Positions 12,201 to 24,409 of a stretch of 64,000 nt of DNA are shown here, piece by piece. Within the stretch, counting starts at the first letter, position 1. Every line of letters starts with the position of its first letter. The stretch spans positions 53,295,447 to 53,359,446 of the forward strand of contig CM060191.1 of the NCBI GenBank assembly GCA_030549335.1. Direction: 5' to 3'. The DNA comes from Pontederia crassipes (lineage: Eukaryota > Streptophyta > Magnoliopsida > Commelinales > Pontederiaceae). The notes beneath the pieces were generated by a model that was not told where the DNA came from, searched no databases, and worked only from the letters and a program-made list of their open reading frames with translations. Both the position numbers and the translations under genes were made by a program.

Positions 12201-13373
12201 TGCCTCATAAATTAAGAATATACGGATGTAGATATTTATGTCCTTACAACTGTAATATAAACTAATTTAATTTTTTTAAATTTTGGAAAGAAAAGCAAAA
12301 ATATTTTTAATAGGTAGCTAGCTAATATATATTATATTTATTATTAAAAATAATTAGGGGGATTCTTAATTTCTTTGACAAAGGTGTGTACATGAATTGT
12401 TTTTTGTTCTACATTGATTCTTTTCTTTAGGGTTATTCATGAATTCGATTGACACAAATTAATCACTCTGATTGCGTTAAGTTGATAACAAAGGAATTAA
12501 CAAATTAATCTGGTTGAACTTAATTGAATCTCATTAGGTCAAAAGTTAAATGAGGCTGATCTCAATTTTTGCTTTCATAATCTTTTTTATAAACCATACA
12601 TTTAACTTTTAATGCAAGATTTTATCTTTTGGACATCTAGCTAAAATCATTTTTATTAAGCCTAATATGTATTTTAATTTTAAAGCTAAATAAACTTAAA
12701 TATAAATCAAATTAATTTAGTTTTTGAAATACTTTGTAATAGACCCGTTTATTATTAAATTTTGATAGAATCTAACTTAACCAAGAACTCAAATCTACCA
12801 AATTTAGACTTTGAACAATGTCTAGATTATTAATGCTTTCAAGCGTTTTGATATAATTAATGATCGATGATGATCAAGTATCCATTTACGATCATAAATA
12901 ATTTGAAGTTCATTCAATAGTATTTTTAAAATTGATGTCATATTAAAATTTTAGTTAGGTGTTTGATTGAATTCCATTAATAGACCATTTTTATTTGAGA
13001 TTCTAATGGTACCATAATTTTATTGGCTTTATAATATTACTTATAACTTTAAAACTAATTAAAACTCATGATTAAGTTTTAAACTTTTAGTTGACACCAA
13101 GTTTTATGGGGTTTAAATTAAAAAAATTACAAATAATTTATGTAAAAGAAATATATTGCTAGATTATCTAATTATGACTTTTATATATTATTTTTTTATC
13201 TAATTTAAGCAAGAGTAAAAAGTTAATATATGTTTAAATAATTTCAAATTTTATAATTATATATTTAGAAGTAATGTTTATCTTATTTGTGTCTTTATAT
13301 CTCTAACACTTAACAATAAATTATATAATAATTAAGAGATTATTTTTATCTAATTTAACCAACAATAAAAGCA

Positions 13374-13376
<3 letters not shown>

Positions 13377-13407
<31 letters not shown>
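13377..13407. repeat. (TA)n microsatellite
   Basis: Perfect dinucleotide run of about 30 bp inside the CACTA element. Confidence 0.98.
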
Positions 13408-13414
<7 letters not shown>

Positions 13415-13674
13415 TTTCGAAATTTACAATTATATATTCTAATAATAATGTTATAATTCATAGATATATATATATTGTTAACTTATCTTATTTGCCTCTT
13501 AAATATAACTAACACTACGATAACAAATTAAATAATAATTAGGGTTGCAGCTTATTTTGTTGAAAATTTTTTAATGCTTCTTCTTCTTCCTCAACTATGA
13601 TCTTTTCTTCGAAAATCAAGACCAACTTTTTTTATAAGTTCTTCTTTCTCCTTCTTTTAGTGTTTTCCCTCTCA

Positions 13675-14060
13675 AAACGTTGCATGCGTGCAGAGAGGCG
13701 CCAAGCCCTCTCGACGCCCCTCTCTGTATGAGAGAGGGGCACTCGATGCCCCCTCTCTTCCCTTTCTCCTGTAGAGAGGGGCGCTCGGAGCCCCCCTCCA
13801 GGAGAAGGGGCGCTCGATGCGCCCCTCTTCCGAAAGGGGGAGCGCCAAAAGCGCCCCTCTCTGCAAGAGAGGGGGCGCTCGATGCACCCCTCTTCAGAAA
13901 GGGGGAGCTCTCCGCCCCGCCCCCCCCCCCCCCCCCCCCACCCCACCCCACCCCTTCTCAGCAGGGGGAGCGCCCCTTTCTAGAGAGAGGGGCGGGGGAG
14001 AGCCCCCCACCCACACACACCACCACTCGCGCCCCTCTCTGCTGGAGAGGGGATTATGTC
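13675..14060. repeat. GC-rich palindromic block inside the CACTA element
   Basis: About 385 bp of strongly GC-rich sequence in otherwise AT-rich DNA. It is built from alternating GAGAGGGGC and GCCCCTCTC words that pair with each other, so the block can form a chain of hairpins. A run of about 19 C lies near 13920-13938. All six frames are open here because of composition; I do not call any as a gene. A compositionally similar block lies at 24840-25270. Confidence 0.9.
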
Positions 14061-14369
14061 TTCCTCTCTTTGGGTGTGTTCCTCTATACAAAGGAGTTTA
14101 CAAAATATTCATCTGCTTTGGCGTTCCTCCTTTTTTCAGAGGCGTTGAAGCATTTTTTAGAGTATGCTTCTCTGTTCAAGAAGTGTCTCTTTACTCGTGA
14201 TGCTTCTGTCGAGAGGAAGTGTCAAACACTCCTCTTTCTACTAGTTAAAGACATTATTTGTGTTTGTTTAACTATTATTATTTTTACGTGTTTCATATAT
14301 ATGGTAATTCATTTATTTTCTACAAGAAAAATTGTCCTTCTTCCTAGTCGTGAAGTTGATAAATGTTAA

Positions 14370-15593
14370 ATTCGACTGCTAAGAAATGGAGAAGTTTTAA
14401 GTCAGATCTCTAAGCAAAACATATGCTCGATGGGAGGTCAAAATCAGATGTAGCGAGAGAAGCTCCGAAAGAAGTTCCTTTTTAACAATGGATTGATCTA
14501 GTCCATTATTGGTTCTCGGAAAAAGGGAAGGTAATAATTTCATTTTTATCTAATATGAAGTAAATATGGTGCTTGTGATGCTGACTTTTTGTTATTTGTT
14601 AGAATACTTCTGCAATAGGTAAAAGAGCTCGTGCACATCAAGTTGCTCCTCACACAACAGGTTCCAAAATTTTGCTTAGAAGCGATTATTTGTATGTATT
14701 TTTATTTTACATAAATAAATTTGAATAATATGAATTTCCATAATTGATTGCTCTTATATAAGTTTTTTCATAGAAAAGAAGCATAATAGAGATCCAACTC
14801 CAGTGGAATGGTATTTTATAATTCACAAACAAAGATGGAGGATTCGTGAATCAAGCTTCTAAGTAGCTTGTGGTATAAATAAGTTTATCTATTAATTTAA
14901 CTTTGCATTTTAATTCTATACTTTTTTCTTTATGCCAGAAAGGAAAAATAATGTGGTACGAATTCAATTTATTTTTTCAATTGCATAAATATTTTATGTA
15001 TCTTTTTAACTTCATAAGTTATTTTTTATTGAAAAAATATTTATTAAATACATTGAAACATTTTTCTTTGCACTGCAGGAAAGAGCTACTACATTAATGA
15101 CAGAACAATTGCAAACTCTCAAGAAACTGAACATGTCAATATAAAAAGATCAAGTATATACTGAAGTGATTAGGCCTGATCAATATGATCGAGCAGTAGG
15201 TTATGGACTTGGTGTTAATGCTAAACAAATACAAGGATCTCAAAGATGTGCAAGAATGAATACTGAAAGTGTTAATATTGAGCAACATGTACAAGCTCGT
15301 GCAGAGGAAATTGTGCGACATGAATGTGATGAAATGGAATATCAATTTCAAAATAAAACGCAGGAAATGGAAAATAACCATCAACAACAAATATCAGCTA
15401 TGCAAGCTCAAATTGATACCATAATATCATTAGTAGGGCATTTTAACCGAGGAAATGAAGATGAATTATCAAATTCACAAGTAAGCAATCTTTCTTCTTT
15501 TTCCAATTTGTATATTGATGATGTACATTTTGATACTTATAAATTTATTATTTTGATTTTTATAGGGACACGATGAAAGAACTTGAAGATTGC
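14370..15593 (+). pseudogene. En/Spm-type transposon protein (Transposase_24-like), broken
   Basis: Short exon-like pieces match the plant Ptta/En/Spm accessory protein family in order: EVPF.QWIDLVHYWFSEKGK (about 14477-14530), KRARAHQVAPHTTGSK (about 14620-14670), RDPTPVEWYFIIHKQ (about 14790-14835), then a longer open piece 15166-15576. The last carries the hallmark YDRAVGYGLGVNAKQIQGSQ and a C-terminal coiled coil rich in Glu and Gln. GT/AG-like junctions lie between pieces. At least two stops interrupt the frame. The main TnpD-type transposase is absent, so the element is non-autonomous. Family recognition is from motif order. Confidence 0.75.
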
Positions 15594-15834
15594 AGGGAAT
15601 GATAAAGCTTCAAATGTCTTTTGTTAGATATTTTTAGATCTATCATATTTTTTTCTTTTTTCACTAGAGATGTGTGTGATTATAAAATGATGTGTCACAA
15701 ATTCTTTAGAATTTTTAATTTGATATGTAGATTGACTTCTTACTTATATTCTATTTGTCTAATATGCAAAACCATCATGTGCCATATACATGTTAAATGA
15801 TATAAAAAATTAATATTTATAAAATAATAATATA

Positions 15835-16537
15835 ATTTAAGACACTAATTATGCGTCTTTAAATAATAACTAAAGGCATTTTTTAGCATGTGCCAATTTA
15901 AAATAAATAAATAAAATGAATTGAAGACGCAAAATAAAAGTGTCCTTAAATTTACAACATTGATTTATGACGCCTATTATAACGTTCTTAATTGGCAATG
16001 CTTGACAATGATGCATATAGCAACGTCCTTACATTAGAGACACTAGTGATACAATATCAAATAGCATCTCCAATTTAGCAACACAAATTAACAACATAAA
16101 TGATAATGTCTTCACATTTGTGTCGCATGATAACGATGCAAATATTAGCATTTCAAAATATTTGTCACAAAAAATAAGGACACTTCGAAAAGCGCAGGTG
16201 AATTTTTTAATGACGCAAGCTGGCAACATAAGCTAAAATGTCTTTAACTTGACAACGTCAACTAATGACACATGTAATTGCATCGTTAAAATAGAGTCGC
16301 AAGTGGACAACGCCAAAAATAGCGTTTGCAATTTAATAACACTAATTAGAGACAGAGCAATAAGTGTCTTAATATTTGAGACGCATGTTAGCAACAAAAA
16401 ATGTTATGTCCCTATTATTATTTTCGACACCAAGAATAATGTCGTTTTTAAAAGCGCAGGTGACCTATTTAAAGACGCAAAAAATGTGTCCATAAGAATA
16501 TAAATTTGCGTCCTTAGATGTAATTTCTTTTGTAGTG
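15835..16537. repeat. CACTA right subterminal region and terminus
   Basis: Dispersed GACGC, GCGTC and GTGTCC words in both orientations across about 670 bp, ending in the terminus TTTTGTAGTG at 16528-16537. The words are related to the left-hand array but not in strict tandem. Confidence 0.75.
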
Positions 16538-16963
16538 AGGTGACATTGATGAACGAAAATTCACCTCCGAGTATGTCTTCTTGCTAAGTAATGGTGCTGT
16601 CACATGTAGCAACAAAAAGCAAGAATGCATAGCATTGTCTACGATGGAGACTGAATTTGTGGCATGTTCAAGAGGCCTTATGATTAAAAAGATTCCTTCA
16701 ACACTTGCGATTTTTAGATGTTGCAACGAAAAAGGTGACTTTATATTGCGACAATCAAGCAGCGATTGCCATGTGAAGGGCGAAAAATATCATTGCAAAG
16801 GAAAGTATATCTACATCAAATACAAATTTATAAGAAATGAAGATGTGAGAGAGGAGATCTTTGTTGAGTACATATCTACGCACAACATGGTTGTTGATCC
16901 GTTCACCAAACCACTACCTAGAGATGTATTCTTGAGACATGCACTAGGACTGCGTAGAATATA
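16538..16963 (+). pseudogene. Copia RNase H, C-terminal part
   Basis: Copia resumes directly after the CACTA terminus with GDIDERKFTSEYVFLLSNGA, then KKQECIALSTMETEFVACS, HCKGKYIYIKYKFIR and the family-typical close HNMVVDPFTKPLPRD. These are the C-terminal RNase H motifs; the N-terminal part is lost. RNase H removes RNA from the RNA:DNA hybrid during reverse transcription. The frame is mostly open but one internal stretch (SRGLMIKKIPSTLAIFRC) departs from the family, indicating compensating frameshifts. Confidence 0.9.
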
Positions 16964-18097
16964 AAAAGTTATTCAAAATTAATCATATTAATAAAAATAT
17001 GTTTTTCATAAGAGAATTATGTTATGCATGTGTGTGTCCATCGGGCATGAGATTACTCACTCACACGAGTAATCACCTCCGGTGCTTATGTGATTGCACG
17101 TGGGGAAGAAATGGTTTAGACCTAAATATTTCTTATGAGAAATGATCTAAACCGCCTTGATGTGTTCAAGATGATGAAAACATGAGTTTGATACCTCGGT
17201 GAAGCCTGATGATGATAGCTAGATTTGAGACTCTAACTTTGAGGCCAAGTGGTGGCAAGCAGTGAGGTGTCTCTAGTCAGACACTAGTGAGGGCGACTGG
17301 ACTTAAGTCTGTGCGGTGTTTGAGTTAGACACGTGCTTCCTTAGTGGAAGTCTCCACCGTAATATTTGTGTTGTGTACCAAGTATGCTAAGTCGACCTTG
17401 AAAAATGACGAATCGATGTTGATCTTCGTCATTGTGTGAGTCTTTCTAGACTTAATGGTCTAGTTATTGCTTTTTGAACTTTGGCTATATTTCAAAGTAA
17501 CGGTGTTGCTACTTTAGCATGATACTCCAAGACCCAAAGTGAAGAGGTCCGTTGAGTCATGTCTAGGAACGCAGTCGATCTGAACTGAGAAATATGAGTG
17601 CAAAGGAAAGATTTATTGAGAGTTGCATGAGACTTCTGCATGCAATTGGCCAACAATTCTACTTGTGTAGGATAAACAGTTTTACATACAGAATTAATTA
17701 CCACGGTGTTAGACACGAGAGTGTCTAAATGATGCAGCAAGGCAAATCTAGGGCATAACGAGTACGCGATGCTTGAGCGATTGTGTGAGTCATGATTTGG
17801 CTCGCAGGATAAAGCCATGTAAGTCATGGTTATAGCACACGCGATGTATCGCATGATATGATGAGCAGCTATGTGAGACATAGATATGACTCAAAGATCG
17901 ATTGAGCAATCATGGATCCATCACAGGTCATTATCTTAGCTCTCGAGATGGTCGAGTGATTGTGCATCCTTAATCGATCACAATCAAAAGCTCCCACATT
18001 TGAATTATACTTGTACTCGTGGGTCGCACGACTCATTTGCATTCATGAGATATGAAGAGATCGAGCACGTAGAGCTCATCATGTGCGAGTGGGGGAT
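16964..18097 (+). other. Copia 3' noncoding region and polypurine tract
   Basis: About 1.1 kb without coding signal between RNase H and the 3' LTR. It ends in the purine-rich GTGCGAGTGGGGGA (18083-18096), the plus-strand primer just before the LTR at 18098. Confidence 0.8.
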
Positions 18098-18621
18098 TGT
18101 TGGCCGCCCATGCTTGGGCATGCACAACCATACAAGGCATGGTCTTGGAAATCAAACCATGCCTCGGCATGGCAGATATAGCATGGCCTTTGGGCCATGC
18201 TACGCCATGTCACGCATGGATTTTGCCATGTTGTGACCTCCCCTCTCTCCTTGGAAGCACATCTATATAAGGGGCATGAAGGAGCCACCTCAAATGGACA
18301 AAGGGACTGAGTTCTCTTAGTATGTTGAATGTGGTGTTCTCCATAAGGTGTAGTGTAAGGTGTTGAGGTGTATTGTGCTTATGTAGCCATTTCCACGTGA
18401 TTTGGTTCCACTTCCTCCATTTATTGGTCACCTAAGTGCTCTCTCTTCTTTTCTCCCTTGCATTTGAGTCGTGGCATTGCGTTCCATTTCCACGTGATTT
18501 GGTTCCCGGCCATGCGTATAAGTGCAACCCGCAATCTGTCCGTGGAGAAGCCGCGCGGACGATCCGCTTCCACATTGCGGTACTTCGTGAACCTTCATAT
18601 TATGTTTTCTTAAGTTCTATA
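18098..18621 (+). repeat. Copia 3' LTR
   Basis: 524 bp starting TGTTGG and ending TTCTATA, followed by the GTTTC target duplication. Compared with the 5' LTR it has an extra stretch at about 18149-18235 made of CATGG/CCATG words, and an extra 21 bp at about 18391-18411 that repeats the CCACGTGATTTGGTTCC segment found further along the same LTR. Confidence 0.94.
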
Positions 18622-19323
18622 GTTTCAGTATGAAATGCCCAACAAGGGAACTCTGCCATTAAGCAAACAACTTGAAAGGAAAATAAACAAGGAAACCCCC
18701 AAGAAATCAATTATTTTCTTGTTCATATGTGACGTTTGTCGATCAGATCCAAGATAATACCTTTGTCAACCAGATGAGATGGTAATATCAAGCAGCATCC
18801 TTCTAGAACTACATAGTACAGATAATTGTATACATCTGGTGAAGGTATATTTCTTCTACCATGCACACTCGAAGTGCCCATGGGAGAACTAAATCAGGTA
18901 TCGGATTATGTGCGAAAGTTTCTCGTTTCGGGTTTCGTCCTAAGATAAACCGACTGCAGCAGTGGCGACCCGTCGGTTGTGTTGGTGCTTGCTTCTCCAC
19001 CATCTTCTCTTGAGCTCGGGCCTCAACGAGGTTAAACTCATGCTTGGGAGAAGCAATTAATTAAAGTGAAGCATTTGCATAAAAAAATGAGATCTTCCAT
19101 GCAATGAAAGCTTACTAACATGCCAAAAATATCAAATGGATAACATTTTGGCGTCGTTTTGTAATTGGTTAGATAAAGAAATCGAAATTAACCTCCAACA
19201 TTCTCATTTTGGTTTCATGTTTAGTGTTTTGATGACTCTCCCCATACCTGTATTTGGACTTCTGCATGTCTGTATCTGACAGATGCAGCTTGTTAGGACT
19301 AAAAGACAATGAAAAGTAAGCAT

Positions 19324-19327
<4 letters not shown>

Positions 19328-19365
<38 letters not shown>
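19328..19365. repeat. (TA)n microsatellite
   Basis: Perfect TA run of about 38 bp. Confidence 0.98.
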
Positions 19366-19368
<3 letters not shown>

Positions 19369-19850
19369 TGCTAAGCGTAAACCTTGAGTAACAAGAATGA
19401 GCTCAAAATTTATATGGATCTGAACTTTATACTAGCAGCGCAAGTGTTTTTTTTTTTTTTCTAATTCCGATCTATCAACATTAGTAGGTCTTTTTCTTTC
19501 AAAAAAGTTCCTCAAGATACTACTTAGCTAGCTTGGTCTTTTTCTTCCAAAAAAAAGTTCCTAAATATAACTTGTAAACGTTATGTGCATCAGTTTTAAA
19601 CTATCAGAGGCTCAGAGTGTTTTTGCTACCCCAAAAAGGTATCAGCTGTGTTTCTATCTTGGCAAATGACTAAATGCACCATTCTTGTGTAGTTAGTTAT
19701 TCTATCCAAATCTTTTAGAACATATATCCATTCTTGTGAATTGCCTCCCCATTGCGTACCATCGGCACGCTGCATATCTTAAGAAGATTAGTGTATGGAG
19801 CTAAGTCATGTCTAAATTGATGGTGGAGCTAAGTCACGTCTAAATTGGCT

Positions 19851-19984
19851 GGCTAATGGTGACAGAAACAACAAATATTTTCGTCTGTCCACTGTGATCA
19901 TACATAGGAAAAACAAAATTTTCAGTGGCTAATGGTGACGGAAACAACAAATATTTTCATCTGTCCATGGAAAAACAAAATTTT
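19851..19984. repeat. Imperfect tandem duplication (about 76 and 58 bp)
   Basis: GGCTAATGGTGAC followed by GGAAACAACAAATATTTTC and GAAAAACAAAATTTTC occurs twice (19851-19926 and 19927-19984). The second copy lacks an 18-bp internal piece. Confidence 0.9.
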
Positions 19985-20750
19985 CCCGGTACTGTTTGTT
20001 ATTATATATGATTTTAAATATTTAGATATTAAAAGATATGACAGAAAGATAATTTAATTATAGAACAAATAAAAAAACCGAAAATAATGAAAAAGATAAT
20101 CATACGGATGAAATCATAAGGAGAGCGCTTCAGTAAATTCACATATTAGAGATAAATAAAAAAATTGCTATAATTCGAAAAAGATTTAAAAAATTAACTC
20201 AGGAGAAAAAAAAATCAAACTTCTCCACTTCCCAGTCTCCTTTTAAACAAGAAGCTTCGAATAATGAATTAACACATCGCTACTGCCGTTTGATGCAAAA
20301 ATTTAGAAGGCTGGGGAAATTAAAACAGCAGTCTGGCACCAATTTTTTTAAAAAAAAAAACTGGCAACTACGATCTGCAAAATAAGATAACATAATATTG
20401 GTTATCGCTTGAACGGAATCATTTAGAAGTTATAAATTCAGTTTGGAATACAGCTTACGACCAAAAGAGCATACAGAATCTGCCTTCTTAAACAAAAATA
20501 CTACAATCGTAGAAGGCATTCGATAAAAAATACTACTACAATCTGTAATACTTGGGAGTCCTCAATTGAGCCTTCCCTATGTCTAATAAACCTAGTCCCT
20601 TGGAAGTAATCTCTGAAAACAGCACCCCATTCTGGGAAATAACACAAGAGAGCCAAAAATAAAGGCAGAAAGCCTTGGAAACAATTATGCTTATCAGATG
20701 AACTAATCCAATAAGTATGAATCCTGTATGCAACACAAGCACTGGATCCT

Positions 20751-23700
20751 TCATTCCTCATCTGAATACGTAAACTTTATGGAATGTGATTGCAAATCTA
20801 TCAGCCCTCCCCTATAAGTACCTCTTTTCTTCTTGGTTTTTTCGTGCCTAAAATCCCTGCAACAGTCATTAATCCACATATTTAGTTATATTCTCCAGAA
20901 AGGGCAACTAGAAGTTCTCTATGAACTAAAAAAAATTGTACAACTAAACTCTATGACTTGCCAAAGCAGACTAAAAGCGGGATAATGATGATTGGAGAGA
21001 AGTGAATCTGGTTGAGGATTACATAGAAGAATGACAGATCACCAAAGAATAGTTTCTTCAATAATAAACAAAGGTTCCTATATGAATTGTATATGTTATT
21101 TGCAAGTTGGTGAAGATATTTTTTTTCTTAAAAGATTCAAATTTAAAGCTTCATAAGTATTATACAGTATCTCATATTAGTTCTTCATTGAAAAGAAAAG
21201 GATCTCATATAAGTTACAATTAATATGCTTGATACCAAACAGTAAAGAATCTTCAGAACAGGACAGTTGGTCAAAAGATTATCTAACTTTAATGTCATAC
21301 CTTCCTCGCACTTTCCCAAGAACTTCTTGCGCTTTTGCACCATATCCAGAATCAGCACCGCCCTGGAATCAACAGCAAAAACATGGAAGTGAAAATTTGG
21401 ATACAGTTAGCTAAAAGGAAGATGAAAAATAAGGCTTCAAAATAGGTACATCTGTGCATACTATTACCTTGGCCCAGTACGAATTATCCTGAAGTCTCTT
21501 ATCAGCAAACTTAACTTCATCAATCTTTACCCTTTGAAATGGTGTGATACTTTTTGGCTGCACCACAGAAAGGCCATAGAGCTTAACTACTGTTTAACTC
21601 AGAAGTTACAACCTGTAACTTATAAAATAAACAACATATTTTGAAGAAGACCTATCAGTAGCATCAATCTTATTCCAACTTTTTTCTGCTCTCGAACTTA
21701 TTTTTCTTCCTTAGCAATCACAAAAGGCAAAAAAGTGGAACAAAAAAATAGGCAGAACTTCCCATAACTAATCTGAACAAGAAAAGCACAGACCTCTTTT
21801 AACTTCTCCATTTTTGTTTCTTTTGATAAACTTCCTCCGTCGTCATTGGTCTTCACAATACTTCCATTTGTCATCTTGCCGCTTACCTCATTTTCTGTGT
21901 TGGCTGCATTATTATTTCCTTCACCTGTTGTTGAAAGGACAAGCTTCTCCACTGGAAATTCATTGCTCTCCTTTCCTTGTTCTTTCTTCATCTTTTTGGT
22001 AAGGACAGGCAGGTCAGCATCTGCATTGGTCTTGTCAGCCTTTGCATTCACAGTTTGGCTATCATTTGTTTGAATAGCATCCTTTTCTTCTTCAGGAGTT
22101 GCTCTTTTTCTTTTCTTGGAACTTTTAGTACCAACTTTAGCGTCAATATCCACAGCAGTTGAAGTACTTGTGTTCGCATGATCCGAACCTTGCACATCTT
22201 GTTCTACGTCACTCTTGTTCTTTGCACCAACAACAGCGAAAGATTTTCCAGGTTCTGCCAGACCCTGTGGAGTTAAGTTATGTTTCTTTTTCTTCTCTTT
22301 CCGTTTTGAATCTTTGTCATTCAACAGAAATTTGATGGACGACGAAGTACTCTTCACAGATTCTTTTAATTGATCACTAGCAAGAACTTCTGGTTGGACA
22401 TCCTTTACTTTTTTTTCTTTCTTCTTTTCACTTTTATCCTTTCTTTCAGAAGAGCCATTTGTCAAGGACCTCAACTCATCTATGTGACCTATGATCTCCT
22501 TAAGTTTTCCACTGTCATCAGGTTCAATGTTCTCTCTAGGAAGATCAAATGAATGGTTATGTTTCTTTTTCTTGTTTTTGTTTTTGTTTTTGTTTTCACA
22601 AAGATCTGCCAGCTCTAGATCAGTACCTTCATTTATCCCAAGGGTGCCTTCCAACTGTTTCATATCAGAACTTTCATTGAGTGAATGTGAGGCCGATTTA
22701 TTTTTCCTCTTCTTGTCTTTGTTATCAGCATCCAAGTTCGAAGAGGATTTTAACTTCTTGAGGTCTGCATTTTCATCCAACTTCGCCAAGTCCTTGACCT
22801 GGACTTCACCCGATGCATCATCTGGTATTTCACCAAGATTAACAGCCTCGTGGCATTCTTCATCAAGCTTACTTTGGTCAGCTTCATGAGTTTTCTTTCT
22901 CTTTTTGCCTACTGTTTCCACTGAAATGATGGGCTTTTCTGAATCTGCACATCCCATGAAATCAACAATCAAATTTGAAACTAGAAACTAACAGAGAAGA
23001 GAACTATATATGCAATTATATGGCATTTCAAGGAACCAAAGAAATCTGCAAAGAATGCTGATGTACCTTGGTGTTGGAGCCAACCAATGGTTTCTCTCTC
23101 CACAAGACCATTGCTACATATAACATCAAGTAAAACATTTTCCCTCAAAAAAAATCAAGTAAAACATGAGAATATAAATCACAAGGAAATAGGAACTGAA
23201 ATGAAGAACAGATGACGTAGCAATACACAAAAAACTCAGTGATAGCAGCATGGGTTCCACATTCACCATTAAGAGCATTCCATGTTGTAAGATTTTAGTA
23301 TTGTTTTTTTTCTGTGGAAAATATATTCCCAAACCTGTAAATTTTCATTTCTATTGTCCAACTGAACGAAATTTTAGCTTAATATTTTCTTTGGCAAACA
23401 CTTTAATCTAAGTAAATGCTTTAAATTATAAATTTTGCAGGACCAAACTGTTGTTCCAAATTAGTTGTAAGAACGTTTAGAAAGCAAAAGCGCAAAAGTT
23501 CAGTTATATGTACCTTGGTTCCAAGAACTTGGACAATAGATCTTCCAGGTTTACAACAGATTTTGTTTTAGAATCAAACTGCAAAATAGCAGAGCATATC
23601 ATGTCACTTACCCAGCCATATACATCATAAAATAGACAAAAAGAGACTAAGGTCATACCCAGCACAGTACACTTGATAGCTCAAATTTGTTATATAAAAC

Positions 23701-24342
23701 TAAGAATAATATAAACATGTTTTCCAGCAAGCATATTTGAAGTCAGCAAAATCAATATTTTAATTGAAGTATCCATACATTAATTTTAGAATATGAATTC
23801 TCTACCCATAAAGCACATAAGTAATCAATCCTTGTTGGCATTGCCATTTGGATTCCACTCCAACAGCTGACACTTGAAAGACATACATATTTCTTTCCTA
23901 TGACTTTTTGTATTCAATTCGTTAATGTAATCACTCAACCACTCAAAATCTAGCAATGCAATGAGAAATAATAAACATAGAAAAAACAAAAGGAATCATC
24001 AAAATAAACGCGATATTTCGTTTCGGCCAATACCTCGATGTCGGCCTCGGATTGCAAAGCTGAAAACGTCTTGGGGAAGCCATTTCTATCAAGGAAGGCG
24101 GCGATCGATCGGAGGAGGGCGTCTCGGCATTTCTCCTTCTTCGACACCTCGAGAGTCGATGTTATGTCCAATTCTAATGCTTTTGACGAGCTCTTCTCCT
24201 TCCTCTTCTTCTCCTTCTTCTCCTTCTCCTTCATCTTCTTCTTGGCTACGTTCTCCTCCGCCGCCGCCGATCCGAGCATGATTTGACGAGGAAGGAAAGG
24301 GATCGAAGGCGAGGGGTTTGATCCTTTCGGAGCTTGAAGCAT
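20751..24342 (-). CDS. NOPP140: LisH and SRP40/Nopp140 C-terminal domain nucleolar protein, seven exons
   Basis: Nopp140-type protein: a nucleolar and Cajal-body phosphoprotein that chaperones box C/D and H/ACA snoRNPs. Minus-strand exons: 24342-24034, 23578-23514, 23113-23067, 22944-21794, 21557-21468, 21362-21301, 20856-20751. All introns are GT..AG, phases fit, and the total of 1,830 nt gives 609 aa plus TGA. Residues 71-103 are a LisH dimerisation motif ([20 protein letters not shown]); residues 150-510 are low-complexity KKKRK and acidic stretches; residues 525-609 are the SRP40 C-terminal domain ([56 protein letters not shown]). The next in-frame Met (24279) gives 588 aa and may be the true start, because promoter motifs lie only 13 bp above the first ATG. 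No defects seen. It resembles plant Nopp140 genes; nucleolar location is inferred from family. Confidence 0.95.
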
Positions 24343-24354
24343 GAGAAATCGGGT

Positions 24355-24409
24355 GGCCCAAAAAGAGGAGGTTTTATAAAGTCCAAGGCGTTTGCTAATG
24401 CTAGGGTTT
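24355..24409 (-). promoter_or_regulatory. Promoter with site II and telo-box motifs
   Basis: On the minus strand, upstream of the Nopp140-like gene, TGGGCC (site II, 24360-24355) and AAAACCCTAG (telo-box, 24410-24401) lie about 45 bp apart. This pair is the established plant signature of ribosomal-protein and ribosome-biogenesis promoters. It fits the product encoded and suggests growth-linked expression. Function is inferred. Confidence 0.75.

Larger units (their letters stand above)
11290..16537. mobile_element. CACTA (En/Spm) DNA transposon, left end deleted, nested in copia pol
   Basis: The right end is clear: 16518-16537 read on the minus strand begins CACTACAAAAGAAATT, the En/Spm-type terminus, and the base after it resumes the copia RNase H frame. 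CACTA features inside are a subterminal tandem array (about 11390-12200), a right subterminal region of GACGC/GCGTC words (about 15835-16510) and a Transposase_24-like gene (14370-15593). No CACTAC terminus exists at the left: copia RT simply gives way to array sequence near 11290. The left terminus and about 0.7 kb of copia were probably lost together in one deletion after insertion. Confidence 0.88.
7025..18621 (+). mobile_element. Ty1-copia LTR retrotransposon, complete ends, coding region broken, carries a CACTA element
   Basis: The element runs from the 5' LTR (7025-7444) to the 3' LTR (18098-18621) and is flanked by identical GTTTC at 7020-7024 and 18622-18626. The order is LTR, primer binding site, leader, gag, protease, integrase, RT, RNase H, polypurine tract, LTR, which is the copia order (integrase before RT). 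About 5.2 kb of the 11.6 kb is an inserted CACTA element, leaving about 6.3 kb of copia. Gag and pol contain many stops and frameshifts, so it cannot move on its own. The LTRs differ in length (420 and 524 bp) by two indels plus point changes, so the insertion is not recent. Confidence 0.95.
18627..20750. other. Intergenic region with small repeats
   Basis: No gene supported. It contains a (TA)n run at 19328-19365, a poly-T run near 19447-19460, a repeated GGAGCTAAGTCA...GTCTAAATTG unit at about 19797-19848 and a duplicated segment at 19851-19984. The end nearest 20750 will include the 3' UTR of the minus-strand gene at 20751-24342. Confidence 0.7.

Noticed and set aside
13616..14369. Several overlapping open frames on both strands, Arg/Pro/Gly-rich
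   Set aside because: All arise from a GC-rich palindromic repeat in which stop codons are rare; no domain or conserved start.
21814..22889. Plus-strand open frames rich in Phe, Ser and Leu
   Set aside because: They are the reverse reading of the Lys-rich Nopp140-like exon.
23950..24361. Plus- and minus-strand frames overlapping the first Nopp140-like exon
   Set aside because: Shadows of the real exon; only one frame continues through conserved splice sites into a LisH domain.
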